Source of the DNA: Alkalimonas amylolytica
GTDB lineage: Bacteria; Pseudomonadota; Gammaproteobacteria; Enterobacterales; Alteromonadaceae
NCBI RefSeq assembly: GCF_900107845.1
Contig: NZ_FNRM01000006.1
Span: 267,071-331,070, forward strand
Reading direction: 5' to 3'
DNA: 64,000 nucleotides
Within the stretch, counting starts at the first letter, position 1. Every line of letters starts with the position of its first letter. Made by a program: the position numbers and the translations under genes. Of the stretch, positions 35,508-44,488 are shown one piece after another. Under the pieces are notes generated by a model. The model did not search any database. It saw nothing but the letters and a program-made list of their open reading frames with translations, and was not told the origin of the DNA.

Positions 35508-36071
35508 TTAAGGGCGACGTTTCAGCAACTTGCGCTGCAAGGTGCGGCGATGCATACCCAGCACCCGGGCGGTTTGTGAGATATTGCCATCCTGCTTTGC
35601 CAGCACCCGCTGGATATGCTCCCATTCCAGTTGTTCCGGGCTGAGCAAACTGGGCGTTGGGCCTATGCCTGGTTGCTCAGCTGCCGGCGGGCCAGGCTCA
35701 GCAGGTAAGTCCCGGCCACAAAGTACCTGCAGCAACTGCTGAAAATCGACCGGTTTGGTCAGATAGTCGTCGGCACCTAATTTCACTGCCTGCACTGCAT
35801 TGGCGATACTGCCATAGCCGGTTAACAGCACAATCCGGCAGTTGGGAAGGGCTGTACGCAGTGGCTCAATAAAACTCAAGCCAGACTGGCCGGCAAAACG
35901 TAAATCCAGCAGGTAGGCATCGGCCTGCTCGGCAATCAGCTGGTCGCTGGTACAGGGCTCGGCAAAAGTCACCACGCTGGCACCGGTTTGCTCAAAGCGG
36001 CGTGCCAGGGTGCGCAGCAGCACCGCATCGTCATCGACCAAGACCAGCTTAATGTGTTCCGGCTCATTCAT
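35508..36071 (-). CDS. RegA/PrrA/ActR-type response regulator
   Basis: 187 residues. Receiver: LVLVDDDAVLLRTLARRFEQ, phospho-Asp in DAYLLDLRFAGQSGL, and Lys in YLTKPVDFQQLLQ. The C-terminal Fis-like helix-turn-helix is LEWEHIQRVLAKQDGNISQTARVLGMHRRTLQRKLLKRRP. This short receiver-plus-Fis layout and the helix sequence are diagnostic of the RegA/PrrA/RoxR family of redox regulators. It overlaps the kinase by ATGA. Boxes matching the family's site lie ahead of regB (37491) and of the TonB receptor (41502). Confidence 0.88.
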   Translation of the reverse strand: MNEPEHIKLVLVDDDAVLLRTLARRFEQTGASVVTFAEPCTSDQLIAEQADAYLLDLRFAGQSGLSFIEPLRTALPNCRIVLLTGYGSIANAVQAVKLGADDYLTKPVDFQQLLQVLCGRDLPAEPGPPAAEQPGIGPTPSLLSPEQLEWEHIQRVLAKQDGNISQTARVLGMHRRTLQRKLLKRRP

Positions 36072-37369
36072 ACATGCCTCCTTGGCAGCTCAATGCAGGT
36101 GAGCGCGCCATCGGCCAGATTACTGCGGACAACCTTACCGCCTAATCGCTCAATGCTGGCATTGGCCAGAAACTGACCGATGCCAAGGCCCTGACTACTC
36201 AGCTGTGGCAAATGCCCCAGCTCCTGCAAGCGCTGCTCGGAAAATCCCTCGCCATAGTCGCGAATGCGAATGCTGCAGCCTTGCGCGCTGAGCTGGCAGG
36301 CAATTGAGAGCTTTGACTGTTGCCGCGCGAGGCTGGCATCGGCGGCATTATCCAGAATATTCAGCAGCGCCGCCGCTAAGCTTTGCGGCTCGGCCAGTAA
36401 AAAATCAGTAGCCTTACGGTCAAACTGGCAGTCGACTTCAATATCAGGCCGGCTGGCCAGCCAACGCTGCACCGTTTGCTCCGTCAGTGTTAATACCGGC
36501 TCGGCTTGCTGCGGCTGACGTAAACTGCCGGCATCCTGGCGCAGCTGCTGCACCAGATGCTGACAACGCTGCAATTGTTGTTGCAAATCCTTCAACTGGT
36601 CACTTTGAGCTGCGTCGACCTGAAGCTCATCGGCAATCAGTGCCATGGTTTGAATCGGCGTGGCTAAATCATGGGCGGTATTGGCGGCAAAAGTGGCCAG
36701 TGCCAGCATTTGCTCCTGTTGCAGCTGCTGTTGCTGCAACTGGTTGAGCACCCTGGCTTGCTTACGAATTTGCCGGGCCTGAGCACTGATAAACCAGCTG
36801 ATCAGTGCTGCAGAAAGCGCAAAAGCCCACCACATTTGCAGCAGATGCTGATCAAAGCTGCCATGCCCAGCGCCATGATGCGCATGCGCCAGGATGGCCG
36901 CGTTTTCCGGCTGCAACTCCAACCAGGGACCGGCAGCTGACAGCGCATTGAGATCACCCAATTGCAGCAGCAAGGTGTACGCCAGCACTGCAATCAGGGC
37001 CACCAGATAACACAAGCGGCCCGGCAACAACACCGAAGCCATCGCCACCGGCAACAGCAACAGCGCGACCAGACCATTGCTGACCCCGCCGGTTAACAGC
37101 AGCATGCAGCACAGCAATACAATGTCGCCCACGGCGTAGAGCGCATATAGCCGCATGCTGTAACGGTTGGCATGGGGCAGTAACGGCAATAACAAATTGG
37201 AGGCGGCAAAAAGGCCCAGCAAAAGCAACAGCAAAGGCCGGGAGCTGACCGGGTAATGCAACAGCAAGGCGGCCAACATCGCCAGTGCGATAAAGCCAAT
37301 CACCCCCCAACGAAAGCGGGCTAACTGACGCAATTGGTGCTGCGGTTCAAGAACAGTCAGGGAGAGCAT
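36068..37369 (-). CDS. RegB/PrrB/RoxS-type redox sensor kinase
   Basis: 433 residues from the ATG at 37369 (a TTG six codons upstream is possible). Six hydrophobic segments fill about 20-200. They include LLLTGGVSNGLVALLLLPVAMAS, a variant of the quinone-sensing GGxxNPF motif (here GGVSNGL). The H-box is TAHDLATPIQTM, and a Cys in LQRCQHLVQQL corresponds to the redox-active Cys of RegB. HATPase motifs are NILDNAADAS and GLGIGQFLANASIE. It likely senses the quinone pool or redox state and phosphorylates the adjacent regulator. Confidence 0.85.
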   Translation of the reverse strand: MLSLTVLEPQHQLRQLARFRWGVIGFIALAMLAALLLHYPVSSRPLLLLLLGLFAASNLLLPLLPHANRYSMRLYALYAVGDIVLLCCMLLLTGGVSNGLVALLLLPVAMASVLLPGRLCYLVALIAVLAYTLLLQLGDLNALSAAGPWLELQPENAAILAHAHHGAGHGSFDQHLLQMWWAFALSAALISWFISAQARQIRKQARVLNQLQQQQLQQEQMLALATFAANTAHDLATPIQTMALIADELQVDAAQSDQLKDLQQQLQRCQHLVQQLRQDAGSLRQPQQAEPVLTLTEQTVQRWLASRPDIEVDCQFDRKATDFLLAEPQSLAAALLNILDNAADASLARQQSKLSIACQLSAQGCSIRIRDYGEGFSEQRLQELGHLPQLSSQGLGIGQFLANASIERLGGKVVRSNLADGALTCIELPRRHV

Positions 37370-37490
37370 GACACACAGGTTCCACAAAAAAGACGGCTGC
37401 CAGGCAGCCGTTGCAAAATGTCATTACAGACTATCGCACAGCAGTGGAAAAGTCTGCACTAAGAATAACGGCTGCCCCCCAAAAGCACCA

Positions 37491-37507
37491 TGCGACATAG
37501 TGTCGCA
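37491..37507. promoter_or_regulatory. RegA-type box upstream of regB
   Basis: TGCGACA-TAG-TGTCGCA, a perfect palindrome with a 3-base centre. It fits the published RegR/RegA-class consensus as I recall it (GNGRCRTTNNGNCGC) at 14 of 15 positions. It lies about 120 bp ahead of the kinase start, suggesting autoregulation. Confidence 0.65.
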
Positions 37508-37569
37508 GTCGCAATGAAGATTGCTGTAATGAGGAGTATCTTCGACAGTAAGATAGAACGGACTTAAAA

Positions 37570-37821
37570 TCACTTTCCACTGACTGGTACTTGACGTAAC
37601 TGCTGCAGCCTTTCATCCAGAGTTAGTGTGTGGCCATCACATATATCGCGCTCAGCCAGGTGCATCAACTTGAGCAAGGCAATGCCTTCATCCCGCAAGC
37701 GGGCGCTGACTTCAGACTCTATCCGAAACACCGCTTTACCGCCTTGTGTCACCACAATCGGCTCTTCTAGTTCCAGCTTGGCAGCATGTTGTTTGATGTA
37801 GCTGATAGTTTCAATTCGCAT
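37570..37821 (-). CDS. Orphan Phd/YefM-family antitoxin-like protein
   Basis: 83 residues from the ATG at 37821, chosen over 37836 because a CAGG site precedes it and because 37836 lies inside the operator. MRIETISYIKQHAAKLELEEPIVVTQGGKAVFRIES is the Phd/YefM DNA-binding fold, and the C-terminus holds LTLDERLQQLRQVPVSGK. No toxin gene follows; the downstream 180 bp holds only the RegA box and regB leader. It may be a solitary regulator or the remnant of a pair. Confidence 0.78.
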   Translation of the reverse strand: MRIETISYIKQHAAKLELEEPIVVTQGGKAVFRIESEVSARLRDEGIALLKLMHLAERDICDGHTLTLDERLQQLRQVPVSGK

Positions 37822-37834
37822 TACCTGTCCAGCC

Positions 37835-37861
37835 ATAGCCTATAAATTATATATAGCCTAT
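37835..37861 (-). promoter_or_regulatory. Antitoxin promoter with duplicated ATAGGCTAT operator
   Basis: Two copies of ATAGGCTAT (37861-37853 and 37843-37835 on the minus strand), 18 bp apart, flank TATATAATTT, which contains a good -10. The second copy covers the upstream alternative ATG. The layout fits autorepression by a Phd-like dimer pair. Confidence 0.55.
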
Positions 37862-37869
37862 GATCAGAG

Positions 37870-39306
37870 TCAGCGCCGAGCAAGCCGCATCGCAAAGCCC
37901 ATGCCAGCCAGCAGCAAGACCAGTGCCATCATGGCCACCACCACTGCATCGCGGCCATCGCGCCCCAGCCAGGGCTGCAAAATGCCCCATTTGTGCACAA
38001 AGGAAAAGCTGTAACGCTCATAGCGGCTGCTGCGGCTTTGTTGCTCCACCAGTTGACCACTGGCACTGTCGACAAAAATCCGACCCTTGGCGTAATCGAG
38101 CTGCCAGACCGGCAGGCGCTTATTGCGAAAATCGTAATCCGGCCCAAAACGCTGCACCAACTGTTGTCCGGATAGCGCTTCGGGTGTTAGCCCAATAAAG
38201 CGCTCCGCCAACAGCTGCGCATACGAAGCATCATCCAGCACTGGCGCATCCGGCAGCAGAGGGATGAAGAGCGCCCCATGCTCAGATGCCTGACCGGCAA
38301 AGCGGCTGTGCCGGTCGGCCTGCTGCCCGGCATTGTGCAGTGACAAGCGCCAGTACCAGTGCGAAGCGGGCCCCTGTACCAGACTGGCGCTATTCAGTAC
38401 AGCACCCCTAGGCAACACGTTTGCCGGCAGTTGCCAGTGCTCTGGCAATGGCTGGGCGTTGCTGGCGGTTAAGCCCAGCGTATCCGGCTGTACATACTTA
38501 TAAGCAAAGTGATAGATACCTGTCAGCAAATACAAGGTCACCGGCAGCCATAATCCCCAGGACAGCAAATAATGCCAACGGCGCAGGCCGCGACGCTTCG
38601 CCTGAAACGGCAGTCGCAACAACAGCCAGCCGCCGGTCAATACCAACAGCAAAGCACTGCCCAGCAACAGCGTCATCAGCAGGGCTTTTATAAGTGGCAC
38701 CCCATCGAGCCACTGCCAGCTGTGAAACTGGCGAAACAGCGCCTGCAAGTTGGTTTTATAGCTGTTGGTGATGCCCGCCAGACTCAGGGTTTCGGTGTGC
38801 ACATACAGACTGAGCCCGGGGTCAAAATCGACCTGCCACACCGGTAATAAGCGATTGACCGACGGGTAGGCGCTGTCAAACTCGGTTTGCAAACGGCTGC
38901 GGCGCACCTGGGTTTCATCCAAACCGCTGTAGTGAGTGGCCAACCAGATCGCCATCTGCTGATCGCTGATGGCGCTGGCTTCATCGCTCAGGCTCAGGTA
39001 GTGGCGCGGGCTTTGCAGGTCCGAGGTTAGCTGCAACAGCACCTGCTGCTGGTAGGGCACCAGCTTCACCAGCGACTGAGCGGGCAGATTGGCTTGCTGC
39101 AACCGCTGCATCGCCTGGTTCAGCTCGGCTTCGCTTAAGCTAAGCATCGGCGGCCGCATGGTGACGGCCTGTGGCCCGGTCCAACTCATGATGGGGTGCG
39201 TCACGCCGGTCAGCGCAAACAGCAGCAAAGTGATGCCACCCAACCAGAGCAGCCTGCGGTGCCAGCGCACCAACTGGCTGGTGCGAATTGCGTTTGATGT
39301 GGTCAT
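37870..39306 (-). CDS. PepSY-domain inner-membrane protein
   Basis: 478 residues. TM helices are at about 18-40, 210-232, 245-265 and 455-475, with PepSY-type periplasmic domains (WLATHYSGLDETQVRRS...; RLPVWQLDYAKGRIFVDSASGQLVEQQSR). The motif WHRRLLWLGGITLLLFALTGVTHPIMSWTG is typical of PepSY-associated TM proteins that accompany TonB-dependent receptors and may reduce or release metal from siderophores. It starts 24 bp after the receptor stop, so the two form an operon. Confidence 0.85.
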   Translation of the reverse strand: MTTSNAIRTSQLVRWHRRLLWLGGITLLLFALTGVTHPIMSWTGPQAVTMRPPMLSLSEAELNQAMQRLQQANLPAQSLVKLVPYQQQVLLQLTSDLQSPRHYLSLSDEASAISDQQMAIWLATHYSGLDETQVRRSRLQTEFDSAYPSVNRLLPVWQVDFDPGLSLYVHTETLSLAGITNSYKTNLQALFRQFHSWQWLDGVPLIKALLMTLLLGSALLLVLTGGWLLLRLPFQAKRRGLRRWHYLLSWGLWLPVTLYLLTGIYHFAYKYVQPDTLGLTASNAQPLPEHWQLPANVLPRGAVLNSASLVQGPASHWYWRLSLHNAGQQADRHSRFAGQASEHGALFIPLLPDAPVLDDASYAQLLAERFIGLTPEALSGQQLVQRFGPDYDFRNKRLPVWQLDYAKGRIFVDSASGQLVEQQSRSSRYERYSFSFVHKWGILQPWLGRDGRDAVVVAMMALVLLLAGMGFAMRLARR

Positions 39307-39330
39307 GGCTGCATCCTCATACTCTGCACC

Positions 39331-41445
39331 TTAAAATTGCCAGGTCGCCGAGACAAAAACACTGCGCGGCATGCCGGGCCGATAATCAATATCGCTTGAG
39401 CCCACCTGATTGCTGGTGAGGCTGGAATAGGTCTTATCGGTCAGGTTCATCAGCCGAATCGCCAGTTGCCAGTGTTTACTCAGCTGATAGCGCGCCCGCA
39501 GGTTGAACAGATCATGCCCCGGGTAGGTATTGGTGTTGGTCTCATCGGTGTAGTAACGGCCAACCTGCTGCCATTCCAGCTCCAGCCATAGCCCCTCAAT
39601 GCTGTGCGGTTGGTAACTCAGGCTGCTTTGCCAAAGCTGACGCGGCGCTTTGCCTACCTCAAAGCCAGCAAAGTTGCGGGTTTCGTTGATAGCAGGCACA
39701 CAGGCCGGTGGAAAGCAGCTGAATAAATACTGAAAATCACGGTACTTTTGCCGGGTAAAGGTGCCACTCAGGTTCCACTGCCAGGCGTCGCTGAGTTGCC
39801 AGCTGGCCATCAGCTCCAGCCCCCGATGCGAGGTTTGGCCGGCATTGATGACCTTGCGGGTGTTGCCATCAATGTAATTGACCACATCGTCTTTAATCTG
39901 CAAATCGTAGACACTGGCATCAAGCCGCAGCCCATCCAGCTGCACCCGCCAGCCTAATTCATGGTTGATGGCGGTGACCGGTTTCAGCTCGGTGGTATCC
40001 TGACTGGAGCCAGGGCGAAACACCTGCCCGACCGAAGGCACCCGAAAGGCATGGCGACGATTGGCATACAGCTGCTGATTCGAAGCCAGCTTGTAAACGA
40101 CGCCGAACTTGGGGCTAAGTTGCTGGTAGCGAATGCGCTGCGACTCGGGTCGAAGCCAGCTAGTACGCCCTACTTGCTGCGGCACCGACGGATCCAGCTG
40201 ATCGGTGTAATCGACTTCAAACCAGTCGTACCGGGCGCCCAGGCTCAGGATCCATTGCTCTGAGGCAAACCATTGCAACTGCGCATAGGGCGAGATGCTG
40301 GTTTGATCGGCCTCAAAATGGTAATTGCTGCGACCCGTCTGCTGGTAGTCGATAAAAATACCGTCTTGCAGTAACACACTGATTTGCTGCTCACGGAAAG
40401 TAGCAGGGGTGACATCCAGGTCCACTCCGGCTGTCCAATTTAAATCCGCTGAAGCCTGTTGTGAGAACTGTGTGAGCAGCCCATAGGAGGAAAAGCGGGT
40501 GGACTGAAGCACAGGATCAAAGGTCAGCATCCAGCTGGGCATCAGATCCGAGCGATTGTTGCGGTAAAACGGTGTCAGCATCCATTCGCTGCGATCGGAC
40601 AGCTGATAACGCAGTTCCGTCGATAATCGAAACGCCTGCACATCACGTGCGCCCATCTCGCCATGAAAACGGTTTTTTCGAGGATTGTTGGTAAAATCAG
40701 CCAGGTTTAAGCCCGAAGTGCCGCTTTGGTCAATGCGGCCAAAACTGGCCAGGGTTTTAAGCTGCAGCTGCGGTGTTAAGTCACTGTCTAAGCGCAAGCT
40801 GCTGGATAAACGCTGATAATCGGCTTCTTCGCGAAAGCCATCGCTTTGGGTACGATTCAGTTGCAGCCGGGCCCGGTGCTGGGCGTTCAGAGCACCGCTG
40901 AATGCCCCCAGGCCACGTTGCCAACCATCACTGCCAAGCTCGGCCTGCAGCCGGCCACTGAGTTCATCGGTCGGCTCTGAGGTGAGGATATTAAAAATAC
41001 CGCCAATGGCATCGCTACCATAGAGCGCCGAACCCGGCCCCTTGGTTACTTCTACCCGGCCTGCGCTCGGCATGTCAATTTCATACAGCCCATTGTGATT
41101 AAAAAAGCCGGTCGGCCGGGTTGGCAGACCATCTTCTAAAAAGAGGTAAACCCCGCCGGTGGTGATGGGCTGTCGAATGGCCGTCATATGGCCTTCCCCA
41201 CCCAGATCATTGACATGCACCCCAGAGATCCGGTTTAACAGCTCGGCCGGATGACCCGGATTGACGTTTTGAATGCTTTCTTCGCTGAGCACAGCCACGG
41301 ATTCGGCCAGGTTGACCAATGCCTGTGCCTGCCGGCTGCTGGTGACTACCAGAACCTCAAGCGAGGACTCATGCCGCACCATAAGGTTCTGGCCTGCAGC
41401 AAGGCTGAGCGGGAGTAAACTAAGGGCCAGAATATTAGAAACCAT
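39331..41445 (-). CDS. TonB-dependent outer-membrane receptor
   Basis: 704 residues. A signal peptide is followed by a plug (LEVLVVTSSRQAQALVNLAESVAVLSEESI, GRVEVTKGPGSALYGSDAIGGIFNILTSEP) and a barrel ending SVFVSATWQF. Barrel repeats and the partner PepSY protein suggest a ferric-siderophore or other metal-chelate receptor. No Fur- or Zur-type box is visible upstream; instead a RegA-type box lies about 60 bp ahead of the start. This suggests redox or oxygen control of uptake. Confidence 0.88.
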   Translation of the reverse strand: MVSNILALSLLPLSLAAGQNLMVRHESSLEVLVVTSSRQAQALVNLAESVAVLSEESIQNVNPGHPAELLNRISGVHVNDLGGEGHMTAIRQPITTGGVYLFLEDGLPTRPTGFFNHNGLYEIDMPSAGRVEVTKGPGSALYGSDAIGGIFNILTSEPTDELSGRLQAELGSDGWQRGLGAFSGALNAQHRARLQLNRTQSDGFREEADYQRLSSSLRLDSDLTPQLQLKTLASFGRIDQSGTSGLNLADFTNNPRKNRFHGEMGARDVQAFRLSTELRYQLSDRSEWMLTPFYRNNRSDLMPSWMLTFDPVLQSTRFSSYGLLTQFSQQASADLNWTAGVDLDVTPATFREQQISVLLQDGIFIDYQQTGRSNYHFEADQTSISPYAQLQWFASEQWILSLGARYDWFEVDYTDQLDPSVPQQVGRTSWLRPESQRIRYQQLSPKFGVVYKLASNQQLYANRRHAFRVPSVGQVFRPGSSQDTTELKPVTAINHELGWRVQLDGLRLDASVYDLQIKDDVVNYIDGNTRKVINAGQTSHRGLELMASWQLSDAWQWNLSGTFTRQKYRDFQYLFSCFPPACVPAINETRNFAGFEVGKAPRQLWQSSLSYQPHSIEGLWLELEWQQVGRYYTDETNTNTYPGHDLFNLRARYQLSKHWQLAIRLMNLTDKTYSSLTSNQVGSSDIDYRPGMPRSVFVSATWQF

Positions 41446-41501
41446 GAATAAGCCGATGATTTTATTTCATCTAATCTAACAAAGCTTGCCGCAGGAAGGG
41501 A

Positions 41502-41518
41502 TGCGGCATAATGTCGCA
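41502..41518. promoter_or_regulatory. RegA-type box between the TonB receptor and the Ntn hydrolase gene
   Basis: TGCGGCA-TAA-TGTCGCA, one mismatch from a perfect palindrome, and the same as the regB box except at two positions. It lies in the divergent intergenic region, 57 bp from the receptor start and about 90 bp from the hydrolase start. Confidence 0.6.
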
Positions 41519-41606
41519 GCTTGCTGTGTGAAAGATGCATACGCTGCTAAACTTGCATTATGCGATTTGACCTGACAGCAGTTCCATTGACAACGGAGAT
41601 GTACAG

Positions 41607-42674
41607 ATGCGCTTTGCCCTGAAAAAATTAAGTTGCCTGCTGGCAGCTGGTACGCTTACTTTATTTGCCACCACAGAACTGGCCGAGGCCTGCACCCGGG
41701 TGATGTACAAAGGCCCAGAACAAACCATTCTTACCGGCCGTAGCATGGATTTTTCCATGCCGATCCCAGCCAATCTTTGGGTGTTCCCACGGGGTATGCA
41801 GCGGCATGGTGAGGTCGGCGCTAACAGCCTGGCATGGACTGCGAAGTATGGCAGTCTGGCAGTCAGCTCCTGGGACATCGCCACCTCGGATGGCATGAAT
41901 GAGAAAGGTCTGGTCGCCAATATGCTGTGGCTGGTGGAGTCCGAATACCCGGCTTTCAGCCCGCAAGGGGATAAACCGGGCCTGGCCATTTCGCTGTGGG
42001 CGCAGTATGTGCTGGATAACTTTGCCAGCGTAGCAGAAACTGTCGAAGCTTTGAGCAGAGAAGACTTTGTGGTGGTCACCGATGTGATCCCAGGCACTGA
42101 CAAATTGACCACAGTGCATCTGTCGGTATCAGATGCCAGCGGCGACAGTGCCATTTTTGAGTACATCAACGGCAAGCTGGTGGTGCATCATGACCCGTCC
42201 TATGTAGTGATGACCAATGATCCACCCTATGAGCAGCAGCTGGCGATTCAAAAATACTGGGACAGCATTCCTGGCAATCAATTTTTACCGGGTACGGTGA
42301 AAGCAGCCGATCGTTTTGTGCGGGCACATTATTACATCCACAGTATTCCGCAAACCAGCGATCCGACCATAGCCACCGCCGGTGTTTTCAGTGTGATCCG
42401 CAATACCTCTGTGCCCTATGGCTATCAGATTGAAGGCTACCCGAATTTATCCACCACCCAGTGGCGGGTGGTGGCCGATCACAAGCATTTGCGCTATTTC
42501 TTTGAAACGGCATTAACACCCAATACCTTCTGGGTCGATTTAACCAAACTGGATTTTAGTGAGCAAGCCGAGGTCAAAGTGCTGCGGGCTGATCAGCGTC
42601 AGGTCTATGCCGGCGAGACCTCGGCCAAATTCAGTACCGCCGAGCCCTTTCGGTTTCATGGCTTGACCTTCTAA
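41607..42674 (+). CDS. Choloylglycine hydrolase/penicillin V acylase-family Ntn hydrolase
   Basis: 355 residues. A signal peptide ends AEA|CTRV, so cleavage would expose Cys29 as the N-terminal nucleophile. Family residues follow: GRSMDF (Arg and Asp), SDGMNEKGLVANMLWL, SAIFEYINGKLVVH and VMTNDPPYEQQL (Asn). Exported members in marine bacteria hydrolyse bile-acid amides, penicillin V or acyl-homoserine lactones; the substrate cannot be told here. It may be quorum-signal degradation. It is divergent from the TonB receptor. Confidence 0.88.
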   Translation: MRFALKKLSCLLAAGTLTLFATTELAEACTRVMYKGPEQTILTGRSMDFSMPIPANLWVFPRGMQRHGEVGANSLAWTAKYGSLAVSSWDIATSDGMNEKGLVANMLWLVESEYPAFSPQGDKPGLAISLWAQYVLDNFASVAETVEALSREDFVVVTDVIPGTDKLTTVHLSVSDASGDSAIFEYINGKLVVHHDPSYVVMTNDPPYEQQLAIQKYWDSIPGNQFLPGTVKAADRFVRAHYYIHSIPQTSDPTIATAGVFSVIRNTSVPYGYQIEGYPNLSTTQWRVVADHKHLRYFFETALTPNTFWVDLTKLDFSEQAEVKVLRADQRQVYAGETSAKFSTAEPFRFHGLTF

Positions 42675-42710
42675 GCGGTCCGAAGCTGGCGGTACAAGAC
42701 TCAGCCGGCT

Positions 42711-43454
42711 TTAATGCCCTTCCAGCAATACAAAGCCCAGCATCAGGCCAAGGCCGGTAAAGAGGGCCAGGTGCTGCGACAACATGCGTTGTTGCCACAC
42801 CCCCTTAAGCAGTGGATAAAGATCGATCAGGGCAATGTATAAGAAGCCACCGGCGGTAATGGCTAAGAGCGCCGCTAGTGGCAACACCAGCCACTGGCCA
42901 GCCAGATAGAGCAGCAAAGCACCGGCAAACACCGGCACACTGCACAGTGCATTTAATGCTATGGCACGCTTAAAGCTGGCACCGCCATGCAGCAAGATGG
43001 CCACATCCGACAGTTCCTTCGGCAGCTCATGCCAGACTACAGCCAGGGTGGTGGCCCAACCCAGCGCCGGGTCGACCAGAAAACTTGCACCGATCAAGAT
43101 GCCATCCACCGCATTGTGCAGGCCATCCCCGATGAGATTCATCCGGGCGTAGGTTGGCAGCTTTTCCCCCTGCGTGGGCAGCTCATGATGATGCCAATGC
43201 AGCCCCTGCTCCAGACCATGAAACAGCAAAAAACCCAGCAATACTGCCAGCATCACTGAATGAGGTGACGATGATATTTCAAGCGCCTCCGGGATCAGAT
43301 GCAAAAAAGCACTACCCAGCAAGACACCAATGGCCAGACACAACAACAAAGGCTGTAGCCAGGTCAGCCAGGGTCGTGCCAGCAGCAACAATACACCACC
43401 GAGCACAGCGACCAGCACCACCAAGGATGCGGCCAACATCAACTGCCACAGCAT
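42711..43454 (-). CDS. ZIP-family metal importer (Zur-controlled)
   Basis: 247 residues with about 7-8 membrane segments. ZIP metal motifs are GDGLHNAVDGILIG (HNxxDG) and VVWHELPKELSDVAIL (HExPKE). It has a His-rich loop around the end of TM3 (LHWHHHELPTQ). A Zur-type palindrome lies 13 bp ahead of the ATG and overlaps the probable -10, so zinc import when zinc is low is the likely job. Confidence 0.9.
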   Translation of the reverse strand: MLWQLMLAASLVVLVAVLGGVLLLLARPWLTWLQPLLLCLAIGVLLGSAFLHLIPEALEISSSPHSVMLAVLLGFLLFHGLEQGLHWHHHELPTQGEKLPTYARMNLIGDGLHNAVDGILIGASFLVDPALGWATTLAVVWHELPKELSDVAILLHGGASFKRAIALNALCSVPVFAGALLLYLAGQWLVLPLAALLAITAGGFLYIALIDLYPLLKGVWQQRMLSQHLALFTGLGLMLGFVLLEGH

Positions 43455-43466
43455 AAGAACCCCTTC

Positions 43467-43487
43467 AAATGTGATAATATCACAATT
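43467..43487. promoter_or_regulatory. Zur-type operator ahead of the ZIP importer
   Basis: AAATGTGATA-A-TATCACAATT, a 21-bp palindrome with one mismatched pair. The core TGTGATA-N-TATCACA is identical to the site at 25607-25629. It directly abuts the AAGGGG ribosome site of the importer, which implies a very short leader. Confidence 0.75.
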
Positions 43488-43535
43488 AGTCTAGCGCACT
43501 TTAACCTTGCTGTGTTTTAAATCGTGCTTTTTGTC

Positions 43536-44423
43536 TTACCCAAGCGCTGTATCCAATACCAGCATCAGCACAAAGCCAAGCATAAGGCCATTGGTGGCTG
43601 CCATTTCATGGCCCTGCCGGTGCGACTCCGGGATCATCTCATGGCTTATCACAAACAACATGGCACCTGCCGCCATCGCCAGACCCCAGGGCAGCAGCAT
43701 CGGGTTGGTCATCACGATGGCACCGATCACCGCCATGATGGGCTCCACCAGACCTGATAACATCCCTACGCTCAAGGCCACCAGCCGGCTGTAGCCTACG
43801 GCAAGTAATGCCATGGCCACCACAAAGCCTTCCGGCACATTCTGCAAGGAGATACCGGTTGTCAGAGCCGAAGCCCCTACCGCATCGCCACTGGCATAAG
43901 CAACACCAATCGCCAACCCTTCCGGGATATTGTGCAGAATAATGGCAATGACAAAAAGCCAGCTGCGCTTTAATGCCAGCGCCTGATGACCTTCTGCGCC
44001 TTTAATAAAGTGTTCATGCGGCACGCTACGCTCAAGCGCCAGCATCAGCAATGCCCCCAACAAAATAGCCGCAGCCACCTGCAGTGGGCCTTGCCAGCTT
44101 TGAGCGCTGGTTTCAAACAGGGCAAGAGCCGGTACGATCAGCGAAAAAATACTGGCAGCCAGCATCACCCCGCCTCCAAAACCCAACATAGCAGCATGCA
44201 AACGGTTGGAAAGACGGCGAGAGAACAAGGCAGGAAGAGCGCCTAAGGCAGTTGCCATAGCTGCCACCATCCCGGCATAGAACGCATAACGAACATGGTC
44301 CTGCTGCTGCATTAACAAAGCCAGCTGCTGCAAGCCATAACCAGCCCCAAGCAGCAAAATACCCCAGCCCAACAGTTTACGTGGGGTTAGTTTGCTGAAT
44401 TTACTCAGGCTGGCTGTATTCAT
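43536..44423 (-). CDS. ZIP-family metal transporter (ZupT-like)
   Basis: 295 residues with eight hydrophobic segments. Motifs are IILHNIPEGLAIGVAYASGD (HNxPEG) and TTGISLQNVPEGFVVAMALL (QNxPEG in place of the usual HExPEG, or a shifted helix). Unlike the neighbouring ZIP gene, its upstream region carries a Fur-type palindrome at 44489 rather than a Zur box. It may carry ferrous iron or have broad specificity. Confidence 0.87.
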   Translation of the reverse strand: MNTASLSKFSKLTPRKLLGWGILLLGAGYGLQQLALLMQQQDHVRYAFYAGMVAAMATALGALPALFSRRLSNRLHAAMLGFGGGVMLAASIFSLIVPALALFETSAQSWQGPLQVAAAILLGALLMLALERSVPHEHFIKGAEGHQALALKRSWLFVIAIILHNIPEGLAIGVAYASGDAVGASALTTGISLQNVPEGFVVAMALLAVGYSRLVALSVGMLSGLVEPIMAVIGAIVMTNPMLLPWGLAMAAGAMLFVISHEMIPESHRQGHEMAATNGLMLGFVLMLVLDTALG

Positions 44424-44488
44424 GTGGATCTCCGGTAATCTATATATCCATTATAGGCACTGACTACCAGCAGTGATCAACCATTAAA

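Noticed and set aside
37431..37616. 61-codon minus-strand frame after the orphan antitoxin as a missing toxin
   Set aside because: No resemblance to any toxin fold. It overlaps the antitoxin end and contains the RegA-type palindrome.
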